Positions 46,974 through 58,364 of a DNA stretch of 64,000 nucleotides are shown piece by piece. The DNA comes from Panulirus ornatus (Eukaryota; Arthropoda; Malacostraca; Decapoda; Palinuridae), in contig NC_092262.1 in the NCBI RefSeq assembly GCF_036320965.1, positions 8,074,072 through 8,138,071 on the forward strand. Direction: 5' to 3'. Position 1 is the first letter of the stretch. Each line of letters opens with the position of its first letter. The notes beneath the pieces were generated by a model that saw only the letters and a list, made by a program, of their open reading frames with translations, ran no database searches and was not told where the DNA came from. The translations under genes and the position numbers were made by a program.

Positions 46974-48469
46974 TAAGTTGTTAGAAGCAGTGAAAAGTTT
47001 CTATCGAGGACGTAAGGCATGTGTACGTGTAGGAAGAGAGGAAAGTGATTGGTTCTCAGTGAATGTAGGGTTGCAGCAGGGGTGTGTGATGTCTCCATGG
47101 TTGTTTAATTTGTTTATGGATGGGGTTGTTAGGGAGGTGAATGCAAGAGTTTTGGAAAAAGGGGCAAGTATGAAGTCTGTTGGGGATGAGAGAGCTTGGG
47201 AAGTGAGTCAGTTGTTGTTCGCTGATGATACAGCGCTGGTGACTGATTCATGTGAGAAACTGCAAAAGCTGGTGACTGAGTTTGGTAAAGTGTGTGAAAG
47301 AAGAAAGTTAAGAGTAAATGTGAATAAGAGCAAGGTTATTAGGTACAGTAGGGTTGAGGGTCACACGCACACACACACACACATATAAATGTGAATAAGA
47401 GCAAGGTTATTAGGTACAGTAGGGTTGAGGGTCAAGTCAATTGGGAGGTAAGTTTGAATGGAGAAAAACTGGAGAAAGTAAAGTGTTTTAGATATCTGGG
47501 AGTGGATCTGGCAGTGGATGGAACCATGGAAGCGGAAGTGAATCATAGGGTGGGGGAGGGGGCGAAAATCCTGGGAGCCTTGAAGAGTGTGTGGAAGTCG
47601 AGAACATTATCTCCGATAGCAAAAATGGCTATGTTTGAAGGAATAGTGGTTCCAACAATGTAGTATAGTTGCAAGGCGCGGGCTATGGATAGAGTTGTGC
47701 GCAGGAGGGTGGATGTGCTGGAAATGAGATGTTTGAGGACAATATGTGGCGTGAGGTGGTTTGATCGAGTAAGTAATGTAAGGGTAAGAGAGATGTGTGG
47801 AAATAAAAAGAGCGTGGTTGAGAGAGCAGAAGAGGGTGTTTTGAAATGGTTTGGGCACATGGAGAGAATGAGTGAGGAAAGATTGACAAAGAGGATATAT
47901 GTGTTGGAGGTGGAGGGAACTAGAAGTGGGAGACCAAATTGGAGGTGGAAAGATGAAGTGAAAAAAATTTTGAGTGATCGGGGCCTGAACATGCAGGAGG
48001 GTGAAAGGCAGGCAAGGAATAGGGTGAATTGGATTGATGTGGTATACCGGGGTCAATGTGCTGTCAATGGATTGAATCAGGGCATGTGAAGCATCTGGGG
48101 TAAACCACGGAAAGTTCTGTGGGGCCTGGATGTGGAAAGGGAGCTGTGGTTTCGGGCATTATTGCATGACAGCTAGAGACTGAGTGTGAACGAATGGGGC
48201 CTTTGTTGTCTTTTCCTAGCGCTACCTCGCACACATGAGGGGGGAGGGGATGTTATTCCATGTGTGGCGGGGTGGCGATGGGGGTGAGTAGGGGCAGACA
48301 GTGTGAATTGTGTGCATGTGTGTATATGTGTGTGTCTGTGTGTGTATATGTGTGTGTACGTTGGGGTGTGTGGGTGTGTATGTTTGCGCGTGTGGACGTG
48401 TGTGTGGGGGTGGGTTGGGCCATTTCTTTCGTCTGTTTCCTTGCACTACCTTGCAGGCGCGGGAGACAG

Positions 48470-48473
<4 letters not shown>
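46974..48473 (+). mobile_element. RTE-type LINE, long 3'-UTR subtype, with internal CA-linked duplication
   Basis: The + strand begins in RT motif B region (LLEAVKSFYRGRKACVRVGR, GLQQGCVMSP) and includes LLFADDTALV. The frame is broken at 47363 by (CA)n followed by an exact 48-bp duplication (47315-47362 repeated at 47386-47433). It then resumes to VVPTM, where a TAG replaces the Y codon, and continues to the C-terminus. The 3' UTR is the long subtype, with an internal tail word near 48220 and a final tail near 48445-48470. Confidence 0.92.

Positions 48474-48541
<68 letters not shown>
48474..48541. repeat. (AT)n microsatellite
   Basis: About 70 bp of AT between the LINE tail and a SINE fragment. 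Confidence 0.95.
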
Positions 48542-48543
<2 letters not shown>

Positions 48544-48707
48544 CCTTTGAGGGAATATCCTCACTTGGCCCCTTTCTCTGTTCCTTCTTTTGGAAAATTT
48601 GAAATGATAGGGGAGGATTTCCAGCCCCCCACTCCCTTCCTTTTCAGTTGCCTTCTACAACATGCAAGGAATACATGGGAAGTATTCTTTCTCCCCTATC
48701 CCCGATT
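48541..48707 (-). mobile_element. SINE-like element, 3' tail missing
   Basis: Reverse complement of the SINE from TTTGAGGGAATATCCTCACT to ATTCTTTCTCCCCTATCCCC. The hairpin tail is absent where the (AT)n begins. Confidence 0.72.
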
Positions 48708-49635
48708 TCTTTGTAAAATCTATAATATGCTCTGATAAAAACCAATTTTCATGTTTTTATGTATCCCCAGGGTAAGAACCTACTGTGTGAGGTACTACAC
48801 GCACAGGGAAAGGCAATGCATCTTTTTTGAGGAACTGACCTAGCATTAGCAAAATGATTAGAGAGGCTTTTCTTCCCATGTGTGTATCACAGAGGAACAT
48901 TTTACACTCTATTCTGTGCTGTAGAAGGAGGGAGCTGTACACACACAAGGCTCTAGTTCTTAAAACTTCCTTTGGTATCACGCACTTTTAATAACTAACC
49001 TATATGCATTTGGATTTTCCTTCTTAGCCTGTTCCAAATATGGTATCAAGAACTTGTTACTATTGAAATACTTCTTCAGATCTTTTTGAACTTGCTTCTA
49101 ACAAGCTTTCCTAATATGTTCTCTTGATAACCTAGCATTTCTACTTTTGGAGAAATGCCAAATACTAACTTCATTAAATGTGTTCAGACACATGTACAAT
49201 TTTCTATTATCTTCCCTCTTCCTTCTCTCTTCCATTTGGCGTAATTCTATGGCTGCCTGTCTCTACCTCTAGCTTAATCCCCATCCTTCTGGCACAAATT
49301 TTGTTATCTGCCTCTGGACCCTTTCCAACAGATCAATGAATCCCCACAAGCAAATGACTCAACTGTTGCTGATATTCTAAACTGGGTTAAATATATGCTA
49401 TGGTGTTTTTCTAAACATCTCTAATTCTGATACTAAGCAACCAACATTTTGCATCCTTGACAAACGTCCTTGTAAATCAGTTGTCATTTCTAAATGCTAA
49501 TGCACTGGTGGTAGAATTTAGAAGCGGACGACAGAGCTTAAGAGAAGTTGTGCAAGGAAAAAGATGAGTAAATTAAAAAAATAAGTAGTGAGAGGATGAG
49601 ATACAGAAGGGGCGAGAGGATGGTCTGAGCTTAAA
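48708..49635. other. Unique stretch, no gene recognised
   Basis: AT-rich sequence. The minus frame 48757-48981 has no domain. Nothing supported. Confidence 0.4.
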
Positions 49636-49890
49636 GGAGGATTTCTTTACATATCTAAGAGTGGAATTAGTTGCATTTGGAACAATGGGGACTGTAGCGA
49701 GTCATAGGATGGAAGATGGTGTTAAGGTCCTCGGTGCATTAAGGAGTGCATGGAAGGAGAGGTCAGGGTTCATAATGGGAGAGATGGGTATGTTTGAAGG
49801 TGTACTGAAAGAGGCTTTGGAGTATCAGGGCATGAACATTCAGAAGTTGTCTTATAATCAAAGGAGGAAAAGGCTTGCACTTTCATAAAA
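49636..49890 (+). mobile_element. Ancient RTE-type LINE fragment
   Basis: Weak match to the RT C-terminal region: GTGGAATTAGTTGCATTTGG (for VDLAADG), GGATGGAAGATGGTG, ATGGGTATGTTTGAAGG and CAGGGCATGAACATTCAG. Internal deletions join distant parts of the element. Confidence 0.65.
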
Positions 49891-52800
49891 TGAGCTTCTT
49901 AGTCTCTTCTACTGGTTAAGGCACAGTCTCGATGTTGCACGAGCCCCACGAAAGAGGTCCACAGGGGTTATGATATTGAATTATTTAGCATAAATAGGCT
50001 TTGCTGACCGATACATTCATCAATCTTGTCATATGTATATGATCCATCATGTGAAGGTATCCACAGAAATCTAACCATGCGTCAATCTGTCCAGGCTTCA
50101 GGAAGATCCACTCATACTTCTCTTATGATCCTACAACATTAAGTGAGAAGGGATGAAAACATTGAAGTTCACTCCACAAGTCAGAAATAACCAAACAAGT
50201 GTTAAATGATAAAATATCCACCTGCACCTGCAATTCCCATTTGCCTACATTCTGCAATATTTTCCTAATATTGCAGTTTATGGCAAAATCCTCTTGTGTT
50301 CTACATAAATGCTGACACTGCAAGATCATCCAATTTTGCCTAGATGATTAATGGGGAGTAAAAGAGTATGCAATTCTACGATCTATGGGGAGTGCAAACA
50401 CCTGCATCAGTACTTTTCAGTCACCTTCCTTATTTCAATTCCTGTATGGATTATTTTCAATTACAAAGGAGAGATGTGCCTTGAACCAATATTCAAGTGA
50501 GGTTTACTTAAGAAACAGTTTCACTGGGAGCACTAAGGATTCATTATAATTTGCTAATGAACTATTGAAAACTCATCATAAAAAAATACCAAAAAAAATC
50601 TGTGACGATGGATTTCATTTCAACAATAATACAACAGAGTTTAAGATCTAATCTCATACTGACTACTACAAGTATTTTCAAAGCATATGGCTTTATTTAG
50701 AACTATATGGAAAAAGTTTTTCCCTTATCTCACCAAAATTCTAAGTCCCAAGCAATTGCAAAAATTATGAAAATTATGATAAGATTATTTAGACGCGTCT
50801 GTAAAAAACAATAAAATAAAATACCATGAAGTTTGGGCGGGATGTTGAGCAATGCAAAAGGACCTTACCATTGCAAACCTTAAGGCACCACCACAAAATC
50901 ATGGCAATATATGTAGCGAATGTAACTTAGAATCTAAACCCATCTGCTTTTTTAACTCAATAAAAATTGGTACCTATTTGAAGTACAATCATACAATAGG
51001 AAGACAAGTTAGGGGATTACCATTCAGATATAAACCCACGAAAATTTGTTGAAGTCATGAAGAATGAAATGGTTGCAATCCTTCACACAGAAAGAAAAAA
51101 GTCCCCTAAAATGGTAGATAATGAAGTTAAGAGAATCATAAGTACAAGTCTTTGACAGCTTTGCATAAAATCTAATTACAGTCCACCTACTACTGTGCTG
51201 GAAAATCTAGGTTTATAATATGGCGGGAGACAGCGGTTATGTATAATAACAAATAGACAGACTTGTATATATATGGAGTCAAGGTCAATAATGGATAAAT
51301 ATACTTAAGGTGAAGCATAAAATGACAAAACTTCCACAAATACAGTTGGGGTCATACATGCTATACAGGTGAAGCTTCCACTATGAAGAAGCCTTATGAC
51401 TTCTGTTGCCTTGCCAACAGCTTAGGTCAAGTCCAAAACCAGTGTGAAGGTTAAGAGATCCGAGAAACCACAGTAAAATCTTAAGCTAGAGAAAAATCAC
51501 ACACACATCTGTTGAGCTAGAGCAAAAATACCTTCATGTACAGAAGTGGCATGGTATTTCACAGGTGGACTAGATGAATGTGTACATTAAATAACGTTAA
51601 GACATTCATACTCCCTACAAAGGAATCTCTGCTTTATTCTATGTCATAAACTATTTTAATGAGAGTGATTAAAGAAGTACAATTGTCCTGTATCTCAGAA
51701 TGTTAAAGCATATAGCATTCTTCTCATTATGTACTAAGCATTCTATAACATAATAAGCAATACAACAAACATACAATATTTCAAATACATTATGCTACAA
51801 GTAATTAGTTCCCTAATCCTTTGTTTTCTCTCACCCTCACATCTTCCAGTTATCATATTTTTCAGCACTGCAACTTTTTAAATTACTACATATAACAAAT
51901 TCAATTTTAGAAAGAGAAACGGTTTATGGAACTGGAGATTACGAACTATAAGTTGGTTCCAAACTCCTCAGAAAGTAAAAATGAGAGAAAGTCTGAACAG
52001 GAACATAACCAAACAGTTAATCAGTCTAATCTACATTTCTCAGGACTGATATATCATCCTTATCTGATAACACCACACTACAACTTCACGATTAATACGG
52101 TCCCTAAAACTACTTATGTAAAATAAAACAGTAACTTAATACTCAACAAATACAAAGAAACCATTAATCATACATGAATATACTCAGTAATTTTCCAAAC
52201 TTATCAAAAGCACAGGACTCGAACATTTTTATTTTTCAAATACACGAAAGGAGAGTGATCCTAAATCCTAAGCAGAGATTGCTTACACACAAGAGGAAAA
52301 AAATTAACATTTACCAATGAAATTAAAGGGCATGCTGTAATATCATTTATGGAATAAAACTGAAAAAACTATAAATTATAAATTAACAAAGTCTTAAATT
52401 CTTTCTTAAAGGACTTGATATCAAGGATACTCAATACATATCAGTTACCGACATCCAAATCAATCCTCCCTACCCGTTCATGTTGTTATCCTCTCTGTAT
52501 TTGAATTTCCCCTCAATTTCAGTTCTGTTCTTTCTCAAGCAATCATAGCAAGTACATGTACATACATGAGAGGATATCTATAACATGGGGTCAAACCTAT
52601 TAACCTAGATGTACTATCAACATGTCAGTGCTTTTTCCTATAACTTGCTTTATGTTTTTAATGTCAACCAGCAATTGTTCAGCAAAATGCAGAATGGAAC
52701 CCCTGCAATCTTCTTGGTAACACAGTAAAATCACAAAACTGAATCATCGTCCAATAAAACCAATATTTTCTTTTCATCATTTTACGTGTAAATACAGTAT

Positions 52801-53835
52801 ATAATCGAAGCACCACATGCCCTACAATGCAAACTTTCATCAAGTGTTGTGAACTAGAATAGTGTTGTCTTCATAATAAAGTAGTACAACTCTTATTTCG
52901 ATCTTACAAATCTTACAAATGATAAAGCCACGAGTGAGGATGATTATGATCATCATGAAAAATTTGGGAAAAGTAAAAAACTAACAGAAATTAACATAAC
53001 CTTTGAAAACCTCACCTAACTTAGGAACGAGATATGATAAATTTTCTTCTTACGGTCACAATATACCATAAAAATTGTCATCTTACTTCCACCATACTGG
53101 TTGAATGAAATGGTCAGCAAGGTCAGCAAATAGATCTAACAACAATGATACCACCAAAACAGCACAAATTCTTATATAAAATATTGAAGTTAATGTAAAT
53201 CTAGTTTGAGAAAGTTACACGTTTTCATGAATTGTGCTGTTTTCTCTAGACGTTTCGCTTTAACTCGACATTTTCCCTCATCATCAAACCCTTCGCACTA
53301 TATTTTTCATCTGATAAAATACAAAACTCCAAATTGCACTTCAATTCTACATAAAAGAAGTCTATTCAAACGAGTTTCTTCCAAATCCATACTTTAATAC
53401 TGTGGTGCCCCTAAACAGGAACTTCACATAATTTAAATGGAACTTCAGTTACTTCGAGTGGCTCCCAAGTCAAAATCAGCAGCTTTCCTGATATGGTCTG
53501 TCCATTACACAACCAAACTACAATAAAATAACTCAATAACCAATGCTCACTTACGTATTAGTTTAGCTTGATAATTAATACATCTTTAAACGTAGGCAAA
53601 ATAGTGTTTCAATTGGAAAGGTCTGGGATACAAGTTCATAAAACTCACTCTACAGACCAAATTCGACCTTATGTCTTAATTAGATGGGGGCAACAGTATG
53701 ATATACATTTTAGTGATACTCATTTACCACGAAGAGTCTCTTAGAACATCACAGTTGAGTACAAACGCTCGTTAATACACTACATAACCTGACATGGCGT
53801 GAGGTTTGACCTCTGACAACCAATTCTGTAGTTAG
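49891..53835. other. AT-rich unique stretch, no gene recognised
   Basis: Almost 4 kb without recognised elements or domains. It may be a 5' intron of the RNF34-like gene. Confidence 0.4.
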
Positions 53836-54200
53836 TGCTCACCAAATAGGAGGAGAGGAGGAGTGATGCCTGGGGCAATACTGGAATGAAACAAGAGCAA
53901 AGACGTCACTCATGTGTCTGACTCAGCCTCGCAGACTGTCAGCTGAGTCAGACTTCTCCTTTCCTCCCACCTCCTCCCGTCCCTTAATCACGCTGTTTAT
54001 TCCTTCTATTTCCCTTGAATAAACTAACTATGGCTCCTATTTAACTTGGGACGGTATATTCTTCACTCACCTGTATGACAGGGAGGTCCAGAGACACGCT
54101 GGGATGGAGGAAAAAGGGGATGAAAGGTTTTGTGGTGACGACTTGTCATCCAATGTTGTTTCTTCCCCCAAGATAATGACCATCGGCCACGCCATCTGTA
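53836..54200 (-). promoter_or_regulatory. Candidate 5' exon/promoter zone with inverted AP-1/MARE pair
   Basis: Less AT-rich than its surroundings. It carries GACGTCA (53902-53908) and perfect 11-bp inverted arms TCTGACTCAGC (53917-53927) and GCTGAGTCAGA (53942-53952), each an AP-1/Maf-type core. On the minus strand, donor-like sites occur at TTTG|GTGAGC (near 53846) and ACAG|GTGAGT (54071/54070). It could be the 5' end of the RNF34-like gene (whose exon 1 starts at an acceptor), but no transcript evidence exists. Confidence 0.3.
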
Positions 54201-54589
54201 GGCGCCTCCCTCAACTACCCAAACCCCATAACAACCCTCCACTCATTTCCTCATTACACTCCTCTTTTACGCTCTTCTCACATATTCAATTACCTTAAGA
54301 CATGGTTGATAATAACCCTTAACCTATACTATCGTATGTATAGTGAATAATAAGGTAACTCTTTGGTAAACGAGTTGTTTACATTGAGGTCATTGTAATG
54401 GTGGTAGGTAACGAGTCAATAATGGTTGTTAAGATATCATGAAGGTTAATTTACCATTTCGAAGTTATTAATGGCATTCAAGTGGTTTATTAGATTAGGG
54501 AGTGGTTGGGTCTCCCTGCAAGTCATCCTCTGTGAATCATCAACCATAGATTCTATATATAGGCTTTCTATTCTTAAAGTTTTCTGTAG

Positions 54590-54593
<4 letters not shown>
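54201..54593. other. Unique stretch, no gene recognised
   Basis: Nothing recognised besides short AT-rich words. Confidence 0.4.

Positions 54594-54660
<67 letters not shown>
54594..54660. repeat. (AT)n microsatellite
   Basis: About 66 bp of AT dinucleotides. Confidence 0.95.
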
Positions 54661-54661
<1 letters not shown>

Positions 54662-56179
54662 CAAAAGTTCTTTGCATAGTTTTAAGTCTCTAAATTCTTC
54701 CAGTCTACCCCATTCATGGACCATACACACAGTAGGGGTGTATATAGCCTTAATCACCATCTCTAACACCTTTAATGGTTAAGGTTGGCGGCTTTAATTG
54801 GTAGTTGAGAGGCCTAAACAACCAAGCCAATTATCTATTTCTCCCCTTATTTCAAAGACCTGCAAAGTTACTTGCACAGACTGAACCAAACGAAGGGTTA
54901 CAGACATGGAAAACATGTCTCTCCTTTATTTCTGTGATATTGTTGCTACCCCGTCATTATTTCTATCATATATTGCATTTCTCACGTCACAAACTCTCAT
55001 TGGAGGACTAATTACTTTGCCAATAATCTCAGAAACTTCTTTTGACGTTAATTTTCCCCCTGTATGATTCCATCATGTGAATGAATAGTTCTAAAAAAAA
55101 AGAAATTTAGGTTATCTCACACGAGACCTGACCTCTCTCTCACACAGCCCTGTTGCCATGTAACCAACTGACCTATTTATTGTTTATTTCTCTTGTACCT
55201 TCACTTATCATGACCAGTCTTTCAACCTGCTCTTTCACTGCTAACTATTCATAGTCTGTGTGGCAATTCTCTACCCTCTAGTTACGTCAGTTTCTTTAAA
55301 GACATCTGGTAATATTCCTCATGACATGCAAAGTTGGATGTCACAACACTCCATCCTAAAATTAACCTTCCAACGTCTTCTTTCATTATCCTGTTATTGT
55401 CTTACTCTTTGATACTCCTTGAAGCCTACTGAGTTGAGGGAAGTGACAAACTAATTGGTGTATCTAGTGAGGGTCATGTCCACTCAGTAGACCACGCATA
55501 AGAAACAAAATTTAAGCTTTATTATCAAGAATCTTCATATCTGTCCATGACTCGTCATGAGATATAAAGTCTGATAGTTGGTGGCTCTGTAAGCTGTTTG
55601 GGTCATTGCTGAATCACCACATCTGGGGGGACGAGCTGGGCGGATCTCCAAATATGCATGGCCATTGCTTTCGCCCTTTGAGGAGGAAGTCAACGGAAAA
55701 TGTGAATCTCGGTATTAAAGATATGATCCACAAGAGGTATGATGTAACTAATTTTATTCGTTCATTTTCACTGTGTTATTACTTATAATAAAAGTGCTGT
55801 CGACTGCTTTGTGTAGGATGATGGTAACTGCTAGGATTTCCTGCACTTCTTGGAATTTCCCTTTTAATCACAGATCTTTTATTTAAAGCTACGTTGTTTT
55901 ATTTTTTTTTTTTAGCTTTAATGGTCTTCAAAATTCTCAAAATATCCGTGAATTGCCTCGTTATAAAGGTCTTAACAAACCAATTGTCTCCACAGGGAAC
56001 AAAGTTGACATGTTAATCTATTAAGCAATGGAAACTGAATTTGTAGCTTTCAGAGAAGAATGTACAGTGAATGAATAAAGAAAATATAGAATACATTTCT
56101 TTATTTGTACTGTGAATATTTTTTTCATGCACTCAACGTATGTGGGATTGTGCCTCATCAGGATTATCCTACAAACACA
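54661..56179. other. Unique stretch, no gene recognised
   Basis: AT-rich sequence with a T run near 55900-55913. No domain-bearing frames. Confidence 0.4.
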
Positions 56180-56880
56180 TCTACTCCATTCTAACTTGCC
56201 TCGTTAACAACCTTGTCAAATCCAAACATATAGCTCCAGACCTCACAAAATATGGCCCTCAGAACAATCATAGGGGTCTAATAACCACAATAATATATGA
56301 AATGAAATAAGAAATACTTCCAATATCATTCCACCTGAATATGGAACCCCTCTCATTCAAACCACTCCATATTATGAAGTGGTTCACCAACCATCGACCC
56401 CAATGAAGACATGGCACACTAACTCCTGCCTCACATTTCCATCATATATACTCACATATTCCCCCCTCCCTTAGTAAACACAACAGTGACAAAACTTATT
56501 ACACACCAATTTGACCTTCCACTGAGCAATCATCCTCCCAATTCAGTCTTAAACACCTCCGACCTGATCATATAACCACAAGGAACTAACACCCCTTTTA
56601 CATGTACGAGGTATACTTTCTCGTTGTGTATTTTGAATATCACCCACTTCTCCTACATTAACAACACCAGTACAACATATTACAAGACCCTTCGTGTCCA
56701 AGTTGAAACTTTCACACTTATTCTGCAGTTGCCCCGTGCCCCCATCACAAAATATTAATAGCATAACAATGTTTTGACCCATGGCCCCCAACTAGTGGAC
56801 CTGGCCAGCTTCTAAAGCTCCACGGGGACCCCATAGAAGGGACTCATGGCACAAGAATACCAGATAAAGGAACCAGAAAT
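56180..56880 (+). mobile_element. Decayed non-LTR retrotransposon ORF C-terminus (Jockey-like)
   Basis: Fragments in shifting + frames read LQTSQNMALRTIIG and then ILPISFHLNMEPL. These match the LQ..QN.ALR.I.G and LPI..HL segments found after the RT domain of Jockey-like elements. Downstream is GTHGTRIPDKGTRN near 56840-56875. Stops and indels are frequent. The lineage may be the same as the fossil at 34785-35060. Confidence 0.55.
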
Positions 56881-58289
56881 CACTTATGTGGGAGAGGAAT
56901 ACAACTGAACCCAACACACACACTAGCACACTCGTTAAGTCATGCACTTGGGATCAAACTATGGTCTCTTAACCATCTGCAAGCTGTCCCTCCAGCTTAT
57001 ATGTATATATGGCTTGTATCTGTCTATGTTTTATTCTATTGAGTGATAGATGAAAGCAAGAGTAGACAGAAACATTATGATTATGATAACCAGTGATTTC
57101 TTTGTAGACGTCCCTTAGGCCAAATCTCATTGTATGATCTTGAAACCACTTTTATATCTTGTATTAAACGTGTATAGAGGCAAGGTGCATTTGCGTACAT
57201 ATTCAGTGTGTGGCTTGCGTAAATATTCAGTGTGTGGGCTTTCTTATAAGCATATGACACTACACGCAACGTTATTTAAGAGAAAAATAGCCAGATATTT
57301 GTGGCAGTCTTGGAGTACATGTAAATATCGACACAGAAATTAAAATACATAGTTTTCTTACAAGAGATACGCCAGCAGATTTCTAACTAAACAGAAAACA
57401 CCGACAAGCCAAAGAGAAGCAGTATCATTAAAACAATCATCGTTGATAAATACATTGGCACAACCCCAACTTATTACTATTTAAAGTATAGTGGGTGGGG
57501 GTGTCCATGTTTGTTTTCATAATTTCTCAAATACGACAAGGAAATGGGACTCATTTCATGCAAGGAGGACTACAGGGCTGGTATCAATGAGAAGGATTTT
57601 ATTGAAAATAAATAAGGATCAGGGGGGGAAGAAAATGATGAATAAGAAGAAAAGATATAAAAGAATAAGGGGCGTATGCAAAGAGCACAAAACAAGAGTT
57701 GGCTCGCCCTGGTGTGGCAGCTGATCATACTGCATTGCCAATGATATACAAAGGAATCAGTTTGATAATATTTAGATTACGGTCTGAACACAATCAAAAT
57801 GTTCTTGATAATACAATCGACATATTTCACCAGAAGTTAGGCAATAAAAACCAAGCATTTATGGTCACCGAGCTTTTCCTGGTGTATTAATGTCTGTTAA
57901 CCTTAATACTTGGGTTTAGCTTGCATACGACACTTCCTAAGATCTTATATTTAATAGTCAGATCCCTACGCCATTATGAGCGCTAAAATATACGCATTAT
58001 TTATATTATTCTATCAATTGTACAACCACTAAGACAGCTTCATTGCAGTTTCATAGGTAGAGTGAAATTGTAATAAAACCTAGTTTTGACTAGTGGGTCA
58101 TCAAATGGGCACCCATTGCTTCCTGCGCAGCGCCCTAGCAAGTTTTTGGCTTCCTGTCAGCAATTGACCAAAATGAGTCAAAAAAGCAAGTTCTCTACTG
58201 AGCGAAAAAAGTAATACGCATTTAACAAAGATTTATTGAGGAGGTTGTGATCTCTGTGCGTATCCCTGACCGCTTGTTCGTCAAAAGAC

Positions 58290-58290
<1 letters not shown>
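56881..58290. other. Unique stretch, no gene recognised
   Basis: Includes a possible tRNA-derived remnant (GGGATCAAACTATGGTCTCT near 56951, box-B-like) without cloverleaf support. A direct repeat of CATATTCAGTGTGTGG-like words lies at 57198-57237. No gene recognised. Confidence 0.4.

Positions 58291-58355
<65 letters not shown>
58291..58355. repeat. (AT)n microsatellite
   Basis: About 64 bp of AT at the 3' end of the near-complete LINE. Confidence 0.95.
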
Positions 58356-58358
<3 letters not shown>

Positions 58359-58364
58359 CTTTTT

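Noticed and set aside
48757..48981. 74-codon minus-strand frame near the SINE
   Set aside because: No homology recognised and no conserved motif; likely chance in intronic DNA.
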